Assembly (NCBI GenBank): GCA_037142515.1
Contig: JBAXAM010000041.1
Span: forward strand, 1-8,546
DNA length: 8,546 bases
Direction of reading: 5' to 3'
Origin: JBAXAM01 sp037142515
Lineage (GTDB): Bacteria > Pseudomonadota > Gammaproteobacteria > UBA9339
Positions 1 to 6,696 of this stretch are shown piece after piece (position 1 is the stretch's first letter; each line of letters opens with the position of its first letter). The translations under genes and the position numbers were made by a program. Under the pieces are notes generated by a model, which was not told where the DNA came from, did not search any database, and worked only from the letters and a program-made list of their open reading frames with translations.

Positions 1-103
1 CCTGAAAAGTCAAAAAGCAATTCAAAAAAGTCTCGATGAATAAACTCAACGTATCACTGTACACTTATGTTTTTTTATACGTTTCCTTTACTAATACTGC
101 ATA

Positions 104-124
104 GGGATCAATATGGGGATCAAT
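104..124 (+). repeat. Direct repeat GGGATCAAT x2
   Basis: GGGATCAAT occurs at 104-112 and again at 116-124, a 12-bp pitch. Short repeats upstream of parA can be partition or regulator sites, but two copies of 9 bp are weak evidence for function. Confidence 0.45.
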
Positions 125-153
125 TAGCTATCACATAAAGTACACAGCTGGAG

Positions 154-173
154 TTGCTAACGGTTTGCTAACG
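154..173 (+). repeat. Direct repeat TTGCTAACG x2, 11-bp pitch
   Basis: TTGCTAACG is found at 154-162 and 165-173, exactly 11 bp apart, with a truncated TTGCTAA at 224-230. The pitch matches that of the iterons inside the downstream gene, although the motif is different. Helically phased copies upstream of parA suggest a protein-binding site such as parS or an operator. The function is inferred only. Confidence 0.5.
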
Positions 174-282
174 CTATAAATTATTCTTAGCTGGTTCTAC
201 TTTGGCTTCACTTTGACCCTAATTTGCTAAATAGAAAATATTACGTTTTTTACATTTTTTTCTTTACAGAGCTTTTCATATA

Positions 283-298
283 TGTTAAAAATTTAACA
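283..298. promoter_or_regulatory. Palindrome TGTTAAA-AA-TTTAACA, candidate parA operator
   Basis: Two perfect 7-bp arms (283-289 and 292-298) are separated by 2 bp and lie about 45 bp upstream of the parA ATG. The half-site TGTTAAAAA (283-291) recurs at 323-331, 40 bp downstream and adjacent to the start codon. This arrangement fits autorepression by the helix-turn-helix part of the ParA or by its partner protein. The extreme AT content makes such palindromes less surprising, so confidence is modest. Confidence 0.4.
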
Positions 299-341
299 AT
301 TTTTAAGCTTTGAATACTTTTTTGTTAAAAAGAGATATAAA

Positions 342-1313
342 ATGAATAACGAAAATCTCCGCCTTTCTCAAATATCCTTACTTACCGGGTTAAAACGACA
401 CGCCATTAACGCAAGAGCAAAAACCGCATATGGTGACGGTGAAATAAGCAGAACTCCAAGCAATCAAATCTTGCTTAGCCCAACTCAAGTTAAAAAGCTT
501 ATTGAGGACTGCTTAACAAACACCAAAGGTAAGGTTATTTATATAGGCAATCTAAAAGGAGGCGTCGGCAAAACAACTATCGCTTATTTATTAACAAGCG
601 CCTTATCTGCAATTGGCTTGAAAGTATGCGCCATTGACCTGGATGTGCAAGCAAACTTAACCAGACAATATTTAAACATTGATGTGTCTCAACCAGTTTT
701 TTTAGATGTTATCGACAATAAGCTTAGTATAAAAGATGTAATAGTCCAGCTCTCCCCTACCCTAGATTTTATTCCGTCTTCATTAAAAAACAGTTTGATT
801 CAAAAGTCACTAACAATGCAAGCACCAAAACATCATTTAACATGGTTTAATTCTTTGTGCTTAGATTATTTGCGTAAAAATTATGACGTTATTATTGTCG
901 ATACCCCTCCTCATTTAACTACGCTAAACTCTGTATTTTGCTTATGTTTGGGCAATAGCGACCATATCGCCATACCAGCTTGTGCAGAAGATTTTTCAAT
1001 AATGGGCGTACAAATGTTTTTAGAGGATATTTCCTCAATACGAGAATCATACGAGATTACGTCTAATCCCAAAACATCAATTATTATAAATCGTTTTTTT
1101 CAGAACCAAAAAACCAACCTAGAAATGCTTGTAAAAATGGGGCAAAGATATGAAGGAATGCTTTCAGAAGTAATTATCAAAGACAGCGCAAAAATACGAG
1201 AAACAGTGAATAATAAGACCTCATTTGGAGGAATCAAACAGGGTAAAGAAATCTACGAAATAACATCTAGTCTTTTACAAGAGTTCAATATTTTAAAAAA
1301 AATTGAGAGCTAA
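342..1313 (+). CDS. parA: ParA-type partition ATPase with N-terminal DNA-binding segment
   Basis: ParA/Soj-family deviant Walker ATPase of 323 residues, expected to move plasmid copies to daughter cells by ATP-dependent binding to the nucleoid. The deviant Walker A motif KGGVGKTT lies at residues 72-79 (signature Lys72, catalytic Lys77). Walker A' is in AIDLDVQANLT (about 97-107), and Walker B is DVIIVDTPP with Asp187. The first 60 or so residues precede the ATPase core and look like a small helix-turn-helix region (LSQISLLTGLKRHAINARAK), as in longer ParA proteins that repress their own operon. The ATG is preceded by a weak AAGAGAT. The stop is 2 bp before the next start, implying translational coupling. 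No recognisable ParB follows, so the partner is probably the next gene. The family is certain; the exact partition type is not. Confidence 0.93.
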   Translation: MNNENLRLSQISLLTGLKRHAINARAKTAYGDGEISRTPSNQILLSPTQVKKLIEDCLTNTKGKVIYIGNLKGGVGKTTIAYLLTSALSAIGLKVCAIDLDVQANLTRQYLNIDVSQPVFLDVIDNKLSIKDVIVQLSPTLDFIPSSLKNSLIQKSLTMQAPKHHLTWFNSLCLDYLRKNYDVIIVDTPPHLTTLNSVFCLCLGNSDHIAIPACAEDFSIMGVQMFLEDISSIRESYEITSNPKTSIIINRFFQNQKTNLEMLVKMGQRYEGMLSEVIIKDSAKIRETVNNKTSFGGIKQGKEIYEITSSLLQEFNILKKIES

Positions 1314-1315
1314 AA

Positions 1316-2632
1316 ATGTCTTTAAATTTGAATGATATGATGAGAAAAGCAGCCGCCAAAGGAATGGGGCTTGCTTCTACAGATAATCATCCTTCATCTC
1401 AAGCCCTTATTAGGCCGTGGCAACAAGAAAGCACTTTGTTTATACCCAGCGAAAAAACACATCCAAAACCGACAACAAACCAACAACAAACCAACAACAA
1501 ACGGATAACAAATCAGCAACAAACCGACAACAAACAAACAACAAAGTGGCAACAAAAAAAAGTTGTAACTACCAAAACTGGCAACAAAGTAGCAACACAA
1601 CCGACAACACAAGTAGCAACAAATCGAAAACAAACCAACAACAAACCGACAACAAAAAACAACTTTTCATCTCTTGTTGGACTGCAAAGAATTCTTGTTT
1701 TTTTTATATATAATGAATGCAAAATAGCACGCTCAAACACCACTGAAAGTCTAACTTTGGAACATATAAGTAAAACAATAAATGCAACCGCAGGCTGCAT
1801 AAAAACAACTCTTCAACGACTAGAGGCAAAAGGTTTTATTGAGAAAACTGAATATAAAAATGGCAGGGGAGGGTGGTCAAAATATTCTATACCTCGCCAA
1901 CAGTTTCAAGAAATATTGCAATACGAAACCGACAACAAACAAGCAACAAACTGGCAACAAAGCGACAACAAAGTGGTAACACAACCGACAACACAACCGA
2001 CAACAAATCTCTCTAGTAGTAGTGGTAATATATTTAATACTACAACAACTAGCGATAGCCAAAAACAACCACAGCCGCAAATTTCAATGGAGTGGCAGAA
2101 CCTCGACATAGAACCATTGAGCGAAATAGGGTTTTCTAAGAAACATCTAAACCAAATTGCCTCGCAACTTAAGTTGTCACCAAAAGAAGTACAAGATTCA
2201 ATTTATGCTTTTGCTTTTGATTTAAAAGAAAATGGAAAAAGGAAAGAGATCAATAAAGACCCTATAAGCTTTTTTATGGGCGTTTTGCGCAGTGGTGGTA
2301 GTTACCTACCACCAAGCAACTATGAATCGCCCCAGGAATGTCATAGGAGGTTATACGCGGAAAGAATGAGAGAAATTGAAGATAGAAATGCGGCGATTGA
2401 GAAAGAGACGCTCGACTTAGCTTTTAGAGACTGGTTTCGTAAGCTTACAGACGAGCAAAGAAAAGAATTTTTGCCTGAAATGTTTCGTCGTAATATAACT
2501 GGTGCAAAATTAGAGAACAGCAAAATACTGGAAAGTTCAGCAAGAAGTCATTTTGAAAAAGAACTCTGGCAGGATATTAAAAATAAAATTGAGTCTGGCG
2601 GTGAATGTTTGAAAGCAGTAGCTGAGGAATGA
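1316..2632 (+). CDS. Putative plasmid replication initiator or centromere-binding protein with internal iterons
   Basis: I do not recognise this 438-residue protein by name. Residues 1-50 are a short N-terminal segment. Residues 51-115 are a low-complexity T/N/Q/K tract encoded by 11-bp DNA repeats. Residues 118-193 look like a winged-helix domain (GLQRILVFFIYNE, SLTLEHISKTINATAGCIKTTL as helix-turn-helix, then a wing around GFIEKTEYKNGRGGWSKYSI). Residues 203-250 are a second repeat-encoded T/Q/N/S tract. Residues 265-330 (LSEIGFSKKHLNQIASQLKLS... DPISFFMGVLRSGGSYLPP) form a compact helical region, and 340-425 is strongly charged and helical, possibly coiled coil. The gene starts 2 bp after parA. 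A wHTH protein coded over an iteron array suggests a Rep protein binding an origin inside its own gene. The alternative is the ParB-equivalent, with the repeats acting as centromere. The 11-bp unit keeps other frames open too, which explains overlapping spurious ORFs. Confidence 0.7.
   Translation: MSLNLNDMMRKAAAKGMGLASTDNHPSSQALIRPWQQESTLFIPSEKTHPKPTTNQQQTNNKRITNQQQTDNKQTTKWQQKKVVTTKTGNKVATQPTTQVATNRKQTNNKPTTKNNFSSLVGLQRILVFFIYNECKIARSNTTESLTLEHISKTINATAGCIKTTLQRLEAKGFIEKTEYKNGRGGWSKYSIPRQQFQEILQYETDNKQATNWQQSDNKVVTQPTTQPTTNLSSSSGNIFNTTTTSDSQKQPQPQISMEWQNLDIEPLSEIGFSKKHLNQIASQLKLSPKEVQDSIYAFAFDLKENGKRKEINKDPISFFMGVLRSGGSYLPPSNYESPQECHRRLYAERMREIEDRNAAIEKETLDLAFRDWFRKLTDEQRKEFLPEMFRRNITGAKLENSKILESSARSHFEKELWQDIKNKIESGGECLKAVAEE
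1474..1661 (+). repeat. Iteron block 1: 11-bp repeats, consensus AACAAACCGAC
   Basis: Eight contiguous units run from 1474 to 1561 (for example AACAAACCAAC at 1474 and 1485, AACAAACCGAC at 1518, AACAAAGTGGC at 1540). After a 21-bp interruption seven more run from 1583 to 1661, two of them 12 bp long (AACACAACCGAC-type). The invariant core is AACAAA or AACACAA; the last four bases vary. Eleven base pairs is close to one helical turn, as in plasmid iterons that line initiator or partition proteins along one DNA face. The block lies within the reading frame, before the winged-helix segment. Confidence 0.85.
1934..2012 (+). repeat. Iteron block 2: 11/12-bp repeats of the same family
   Basis: Seven units follow the winged-helix coding segment: AACAAACAAGC (1934), AACAAACTGGC (1945), AACAAAGCGAC (1956), AACAAAGTGGT (1967), AACACAACCGAC (1978 and 1990, 12 bp each) and AACAAATCTCT (2002). 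Same motif and strand as block 1, about 270 bp downstream. The region between the blocks is ordinary coding sequence, so repetition is confined to the two low-complexity protein tracts. Confidence 0.83.
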
Positions 2633-2664
2633 CAAATAAATTAAACTGCTTACCAAGTATGCGG

Positions 2665-2674
2665 TGTTTAAACA
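2665..2674. promoter_or_regulatory. Palindrome TGTTTAAACA upstream of the ORF6N gene
   Basis: A perfect 10-bp palindrome lies in the 77-bp gap between the iteron gene and the ORF6N gene start. It resembles the TGTTAAA/TTTAACA palindrome before parA, so the same regulator might bind both. It could equally be chance in AT-rich DNA. Confidence 0.25.
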
Positions 2675-2698
2675 AATGAGATACGTGTACAAAATATT

Positions 2699-2704
2699 AA
2701 GGAG
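2699..2704 (+). promoter_or_regulatory. Ribosome binding site AAGGAG supporting a GTG start
   Basis: AAGGAG ends 5 bp before GTG at 2710 and supports that codon as the start of the ORF6N fragment. The sequence AAGGAGTCCTT is itself a small palindrome and could partly hide the site in mRNA. Confidence 0.6.
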
Positions 2705-2709
2705 TCCTT

Positions 2710-2976
2710 GTGCAAATAATTACATACGATCAAGTTAAGACTAAGGTTATTAAAATTAGAGATCAAAGCGTTATTTTGGATAATGACGTAGCGGAGCTTT
2801 ATGGAGTAGAGACTAGAAAAATTAATCAGGCAATAAGAGAAATGCCAACAAGTTGGCCCAGTGTGAAGGTCGAGGCATTTTGCGGCAATCTGAAGTTCCC
2901 TTTTAAAATCTGTGCTTGCAACTCTAGCCTTTATTCGTTAATATATCCCTCGTTTTCTGCTGTTTTTCAGTGCTAA
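2710..2976 (+). pseudogene. ORF6N-domain protein, 5' fragment, interrupted by the mobile element
   Basis: The first 44 or so residues match the start of ORF6N (KilA-N-associated) domain proteins: ITYDQVKTKVIKIRDQSVIL, then DNDVAELYGVETRKINQAIRE, the typical 'LD.D.A.LYGVET..NQA' signature. These are phage and plasmid DNA-binding or regulatory proteins, usually longer than 150 residues. After about base 2840 the expected continuation (a RFPEDF-like segment) is absent. The remaining frame is non-homologous and ends at 2976 inside the 55-bp inverted repeat. The GTG start has a good AAGGAG site. I infer that insertion or deletion linked to the transposon truncated the gene. The 3' part is not in the window and may lie beyond the other transposon end. 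Confidence 0.7.
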
Positions 2977-2993
2977 AGTTCCCTCTCGGCCTA
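2939..2993 (+). repeat. Left terminal inverted repeat (55 bp, perfect)
   Basis: It begins TAATATATCCCTCG and ends CTCGGCCTA, and matches the reverse complement of 8492-8546 at every position. It ends 2 bp before the stop codon of the tyrosine recombinase gene. A GTGCTAAAG at 2970-2978 loosely resembles the inner end (CACGCTAAG) of Tn21-type repeats, but the usual 38-bp form with GGGG is not apparent. Confidence 0.92.
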
Positions 2994-2995
2994 GA

Positions 2996-3700
2996 CTAAA
3001 CAGGGAATCTATCTATAACTCTGTTATATTCTTTTTGCGCCTCCCCTATAGAAAGTCTTGAATAAATTTCTAATGATTGTCTGCTTTCATGCCCTGAATA
3101 TGGCTGTATCAGCGCATCATCAATACCTTGTTTTTTTAGCCATGTAAATAGAAAATGTCGTAATTTATGCGGTGAAATGGATCTGCTCATCCCAGCTGCT
3201 TTAGTGTAGTGATCTAGCATTTTTCGTATACCCCTTGTTGTATATGGTCTCTTCCATGACGATTCAAATAAATAACCAGCACCTTTTTTATTCGCTGCAT
3301 TCATGTGTAACGCCAAAACTTCCTTAAATCCATGTGGGAATGGAACTTTTCTATCTTTGCCTCCTTTGCTATTTTGTGCGTGAATTTGACAAGCTTCTAA
3401 GTCAACATCTTCAAGCTTAATGTTAGTGATTTCGCTAACACGCAAGCCAGTGTACAGCAAAGTTTTAATGAGAACCATATGCTGCATATTGCGTGTTTGC
3501 CAAACATTTTTGTAATATCGTTGCATCTCTTCTTCTGTCGGCACATAAGGCAGCTTTTTTGGTTTTGTCGTAACTATAACGTTAAGCTCTGCTCGTAAAT
3601 TGCGAAATATGTCTTTTAAATACAGATAATCAGCGCGCTCCTTGCGTAAATGTTTGGCAAAAATTTTAGCTATTTGTTTCGCTGGTTTTCGTTTAGCCAT
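2996..3700 (-). CDS. TnpI-like tyrosine recombinase (cointegrate resolvase)
   Basis: Site-specific recombinase of the phage-integrase superfamily, 234 residues. The catalytic set is complete: Arg87 (TGLRVSE), Lys112 (SKGGKDRKVP), His178 and Arg181 (SPHKLRH), His204 (YSGHE) and nucleophile Tyr213 (SLEIYSRL). The N-terminal core-binding domain is short (about 50 residues before the catalytic domain), against roughly 100 in XerC/D. The ATG overlaps the tnpA stop by one base (TAATG), so translation is coupled to the transposase. By analogy with TnpI of Tn4430 it should resolve transposition cointegrates at an internal site; 8479-8510 is my candidate. Its stop codon lies 3 bp inside the left terminal repeat. 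An integrase role in a different element is less likely given the overlap with tnpA. Confidence 0.88.
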   Translation of the reverse strand: MAKRKPAKQIAKIFAKHLRKERADYLYLKDIFRNLRAELNVIVTTKPKKLPYVPTEEEMQRYYKNVWQTRNMQHMVLIKTLLYTGLRVSEITNIKLEDVDLEACQIHAQNSKGGKDRKVPFPHGFKEVLALHMNAANKKGAGYLFESSWKRPYTTRGIRKMLDHYTKAAGMSRSISPHKLRHFLFTWLKKQGIDDALIQPYSGHESRQSLEIYSRLSIGEAQKEYNRVIDRFPV

Positions 3701-6675
3701 TATGCTGCCATCTTCATTGTTGTTTGCAAAGGCAGCCTCTTTTTCATGTCTAAAAGAAAAAGGCCATATGGATTGATATGAAGATGAATTAATGGGGTTA
3801 AAGCGCGTTTATCTTCAAGCGTCAAGCGTTTCTTCCAATGCTCTTGAGCAAGCACTTGCTGGATCATTAATGTGTTAATATACACAAGACAGATCTGCAA
3901 TAAGTGTAGGCATAATACCGCTAGTTCTTGATCATCTCGTGAGTTTGTCGATATTTCTCCTCCTTTACCATAAAAGATAAAAGAATTAACACCATTCCAT
4001 CTTTCTACTACGTTTAAGCCCTCGTGAATCTCCTGACGCAATTCTTCGTGTTGTAGGTACCGACACAAGAAGATGGTTTTGATCGCCTTGCCTAGCTCTG
4101 CTAAGGCTTTATATGTTGGGTGTTGGCGATTATGACGATTAAACCTTTTTAAAATAGCTTCTGCGTCAGCGGTTCCTAACCGTAAGGCTGCCGTATATCT
4201 TATCATTTGAATGTACTGTTCTCTAATAAGCTCCCAATTAATTGAGCGTGTTAAGATTTCTTGAAGATTTTGGTATGTATCTGTATCGTAGCAGCGGCAC
4301 AGCTTTTGAGAACCGATATCCTTTAGTCGCGGTAACAATTGAAAGTTCAACATGTAAGAAAAAGCAAAGGCAACTTCGCTTTGACCATGGCTGTCGACAT
4401 AGTTTTTTTCAACATTCATGTCGGTACAGTGTCGAAGTACTCCTTCGATCATAGATGCGACTTCTGACGAAGAACAGCTTTTAAGTTGGGAATAGATACA
4501 CACTGACTTTTTATCTACATGCCAATAAATCATAATTCCACGTCCGCCATAACGAACATGCCATTCTGTTAATAAGTTCTGATCCCATGCCCCAAATTTT
4601 TTAGAATCAGAAGCACAAGCTACGGTCGCTTCACCCCATACTGCTGTATCACGAGCAGCAAAAATGGCATTAACAATTTTTATAATCGCTTGCCTTAAAT
4701 AATCTTTATTTACAAAACGCTTAGATATGTATCGTAAATCTTCATAACTAGTCCCTGGATTACCAGAGCTAATGCGTTTTAAACCAGTGTTGGTTCCAAT
4801 ACCAAATAAACACAGCAAAAGACGCTTTTGGAGAGTGTCTTTATCAAGGATTTCTCGTGTGGCCATGCTTTTGAAGTGAGAGGTGATATCTACAAGCATG
4901 TCTGCTTCTTTGAGTACATCCAAAAGGCTGGTCATTGGCCATTGTTGCATGACCTCAGCTTTTAATTTTTCTATATTTACTGGATCTGCTTGTGCGGTAA
5001 GCGGTGTTAATGAAACCCATCCCTTTTGTTTGCCTTTTCGCTTTTTAAGAATAATTTTTACTTTTTTGTTTTTGGGCATGCCCTTGTTTAGCATTGCTAG
5101 GGACTCTCGTAGGACTTGTTGAATTTTAATAATGAATTCTTCGGCAGACGACGGTTGTTTAAGCAGCTGGAAATAATCATCTTTCTTTTCATAAAAATCC
5201 TGGGGTAGGTCTTCGTCAGGATTTCGATGACGATAGGCGTTTGCAACCCAAATCTCTTTACAACGCATTTTATCACGTAAAGTTTGTAAGACTTCCACCT
5301 CATAATTAATGCGATTGATTTTTTGTTGTCCATCTTCGGTTTTTTCAACAACTATATCGTATACATTCCCCTGTACGATGCTTTCAACCGGGACCTCTTC
5401 TTTTGTAGGATAGTAAACTAATTTACTATCGGAATATTTTCTTAACAGATTAAGAGCCTTTATAATAGGATTTTGCACTTCGTCTGTGGTACAAAATTTA
5501 AGCTCATTCAAGATAGGGGTTAGCATCCGACGATAATGATTGCCATAAGATGCACGCATAGTGGTGTGTACTTCGCGTTGATAAGCAATGCCAGTACTTT
5601 TAAACTCCTTCACCAAATCTAAGAGGGTTTGTTCTCCTACGGCCGGATACAGCACTTGATCAATGATACCCTTAGGATGTTCTGTTGCCTCTATAGCCAT
5701 ACGATACAATATGCTGTTTTTGCCAGTAACCTTGCGCAAATCTCGTAGTAGTTCTTTAACAAGATGCTTTTCGGCTTTGGTGGCAATTTTATTGGTGATT
5801 TGGATGAGCAGGTCTACCAAGCTATCTATAATAGCCTGTTCTTTTAAGTAACAAAAAGCAGCTATCATGGCGTATTTACTATTAGCTGGGTGGTCACTTA
5901 TTTGAGCTGGTGTTTCCATGATAATGCGCACACGATATGTTAGTAGGACTTTAGACGATATGTTTTGAAACAATCCTGCTGGTAATTCTAAGTAGCGAAT
6001 GCGTTTTAATTTAGCTATTTCATTTAGAACTGTGTCAATACTCGCTTGGCGAGGATCTTGTTTTAAATAGTTTAGAGAAACTTTACTATACTTGGGATCA
6101 GATTTTTTATGTTTCTCTCTGGGAGTGTAAATTAACTCGTCTATACGTTGTTTGGTAGATTTAGATAGTTTAGCGGCGATTTGCGAAAATAAATTTTGCT
6201 CAAACGCTGATATTGCTTTATCAATACATTGTTTTATTTGTGATTTACTTGGTGGCACAATTTTAAGTTCGCGATAGTGTTCATATACCTTGTTTTCTAT
6301 AGCAGGAAATGAGTTTTCTTGCGACAGGATATTATCGATCAACCATTTTTCTATTTGCTCTGCATCGTTATAATCTGCAGTTCTGAAATTTAAAAAATTA
6401 CGGATAATTAATCTATGGTCTCTAGCTACACGTCCATCTAAGCTATAACCATCAATACTTTTCGCACTAAGGCTTAGATTGGCTACCAAATAATTTACTA
6501 CAGCCTTAGGAAACTCTGCTAAGTCTTCTGGAAACCTTCCCGCATATTGGAAAAACTTTAGCATGATGGCGAATACCAGTTGATGCTTTCCCATCTTATC
6601 ATGTAGCAATCGACGCTCATCTGGCAGTAAAGACCAGTGCTCGACTAATTCTTCTTTTGTCCAAGATTGGCGCAT
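3700..6675 (-). CDS. tnpA: Tn3-family transposase TnpA
   Basis: DDE/D transposase of 991 residues, full length for the family. It binds the terminal repeats and drives replicative transposition to a cointegrate. The N-terminal part (MRQSWTKEELVEHWSLLPDE..., about 1-165) fits the DUF4158 region common in these proteins. The C-terminal half is the DDE_Tnp_Tn3 domain. The catalytic triad appears intact: Asp690 (ACASDSKKF), Asp761 (YVDSHGQSEVAF) and Glu891 (VVERWNGVN), with spacings of 71 and 130 residues typical of the family. The conserved GIGTNTGLKRI (about 625-635) and FYGKGGEISTN (901-911) segments are present. No frameshift or stop is seen, so the enzyme is probably active. The ATG is 21 bp after the DUF1016 stop with no clear Shine-Dalgarno sequence, so it probably relies on upstream translation. 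Confidence 0.97.
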   Translation of the reverse strand: MRQSWTKEELVEHWSLLPDERRLLHDKMGKHQLVFAIMLKFFQYAGRFPEDLAEFPKAVVNYLVANLSLSAKSIDGYSLDGRVARDHRLIIRNFLNFRTADYNDAEQIEKWLIDNILSQENSFPAIENKVYEHYRELKIVPPSKSQIKQCIDKAISAFEQNLFSQIAAKLSKSTKQRIDELIYTPREKHKKSDPKYSKVSLNYLKQDPRQASIDTVLNEIAKLKRIRYLELPAGLFQNISSKVLLTYRVRIIMETPAQISDHPANSKYAMIAAFCYLKEQAIIDSLVDLLIQITNKIATKAEKHLVKELLRDLRKVTGKNSILYRMAIEATEHPKGIIDQVLYPAVGEQTLLDLVKEFKSTGIAYQREVHTTMRASYGNHYRRMLTPILNELKFCTTDEVQNPIIKALNLLRKYSDSKLVYYPTKEEVPVESIVQGNVYDIVVEKTEDGQQKINRINYEVEVLQTLRDKMRCKEIWVANAYRHRNPDEDLPQDFYEKKDDYFQLLKQPSSAEEFIIKIQQVLRESLAMLNKGMPKNKKVKIILKKRKGKQKGWVSLTPLTAQADPVNIEKLKAEVMQQWPMTSLLDVLKEADMLVDITSHFKSMATREILDKDTLQKRLLLCLFGIGTNTGLKRISSGNPGTSYEDLRYISKRFVNKDYLRQAIIKIVNAIFAARDTAVWGEATVACASDSKKFGAWDQNLLTEWHVRYGGRGIMIYWHVDKKSVCIYSQLKSCSSSEVASMIEGVLRHCTDMNVEKNYVDSHGQSEVAFAFSYMLNFQLLPRLKDIGSQKLCRCYDTDTYQNLQEILTRSINWELIREQYIQMIRYTAALRLGTADAEAILKRFNRHNRQHPTYKALAELGKAIKTIFLCRYLQHEELRQEIHEGLNVVERWNGVNSFIFYGKGGEISTNSRDDQELAVLCLHLLQICLVYINTLMIQQVLAQEHWKKRLTLEDKRALTPLIHLHINPYGLFLLDMKKRLPLQTTMKMAA

Positions 6676-6696
6676 AATGTATCGTCAAAAAATTGT

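Larger units (their letters stand above)
1..341. other. Non-coding leader upstream of parA
   Basis: No convincing gene lies in this 341-bp AT-rich stretch. It holds a tandem GGGATCAAT pair, an 11-bp-pitched TTGCTAACG pair with a third partial copy, and a palindrome close to the parA start. It probably carries the promoter and operator of the parA operon, and it could also hold a partition site or part of the replication origin. No clear DnaA box (TTATCCACA-like) and no confident -35/-10 pair was found. A TTTACA hexamer at 263-268 is the best -35 candidate but has no good -10 at the right distance. Confidence 0.6.

Noticed and set aside
1474..1661. CRISPR array
   Set aside because: The repeats are 11-12 bp and contiguous without unique spacers, and no cas gene is present.
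1394..1800. Overlapping open frames on both strands in the iteron region
   Set aside because: They are by-products of the 11-bp A/C-rich repeats, which contain no stops in several frames. Their products are low-complexity Cys/Val/Leu or N/Q/T strings without domains.
2844..2857. Palindrome GCCAAC-AA-GTTGGC as the true transposon tip
   Set aside because: It lies close to where ORF6N homology stops, but the matching copy would be beyond the window, and a 6-bp-arm palindrome is too weak to define an end.
2939..2985. Terminal repeat read in the opposite orientation (GGGAACTTT... CAGAAAACG), which resembles the start of Tn21 repeats
   Set aside because: That orientation would place the transposon outside the tnpA-containing block. 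The resemblance is limited to a few bases.
2979..3007. TTCCCT/AGGGAA hairpin as a terminator between the converging ORF6N fragment and recombinase genes
   Set aside because: Arms of 6 bp with a 17-nt loop and no T-tract do not make a credible intrinsic terminator.
4242..5851. Small plus-strand frames opposite tnpA and a short minus-strand frame at 5097-5351
   Set aside because: They lie antisense to, or out of frame with, an intact transposase gene and show no domain or ribosome binding site.
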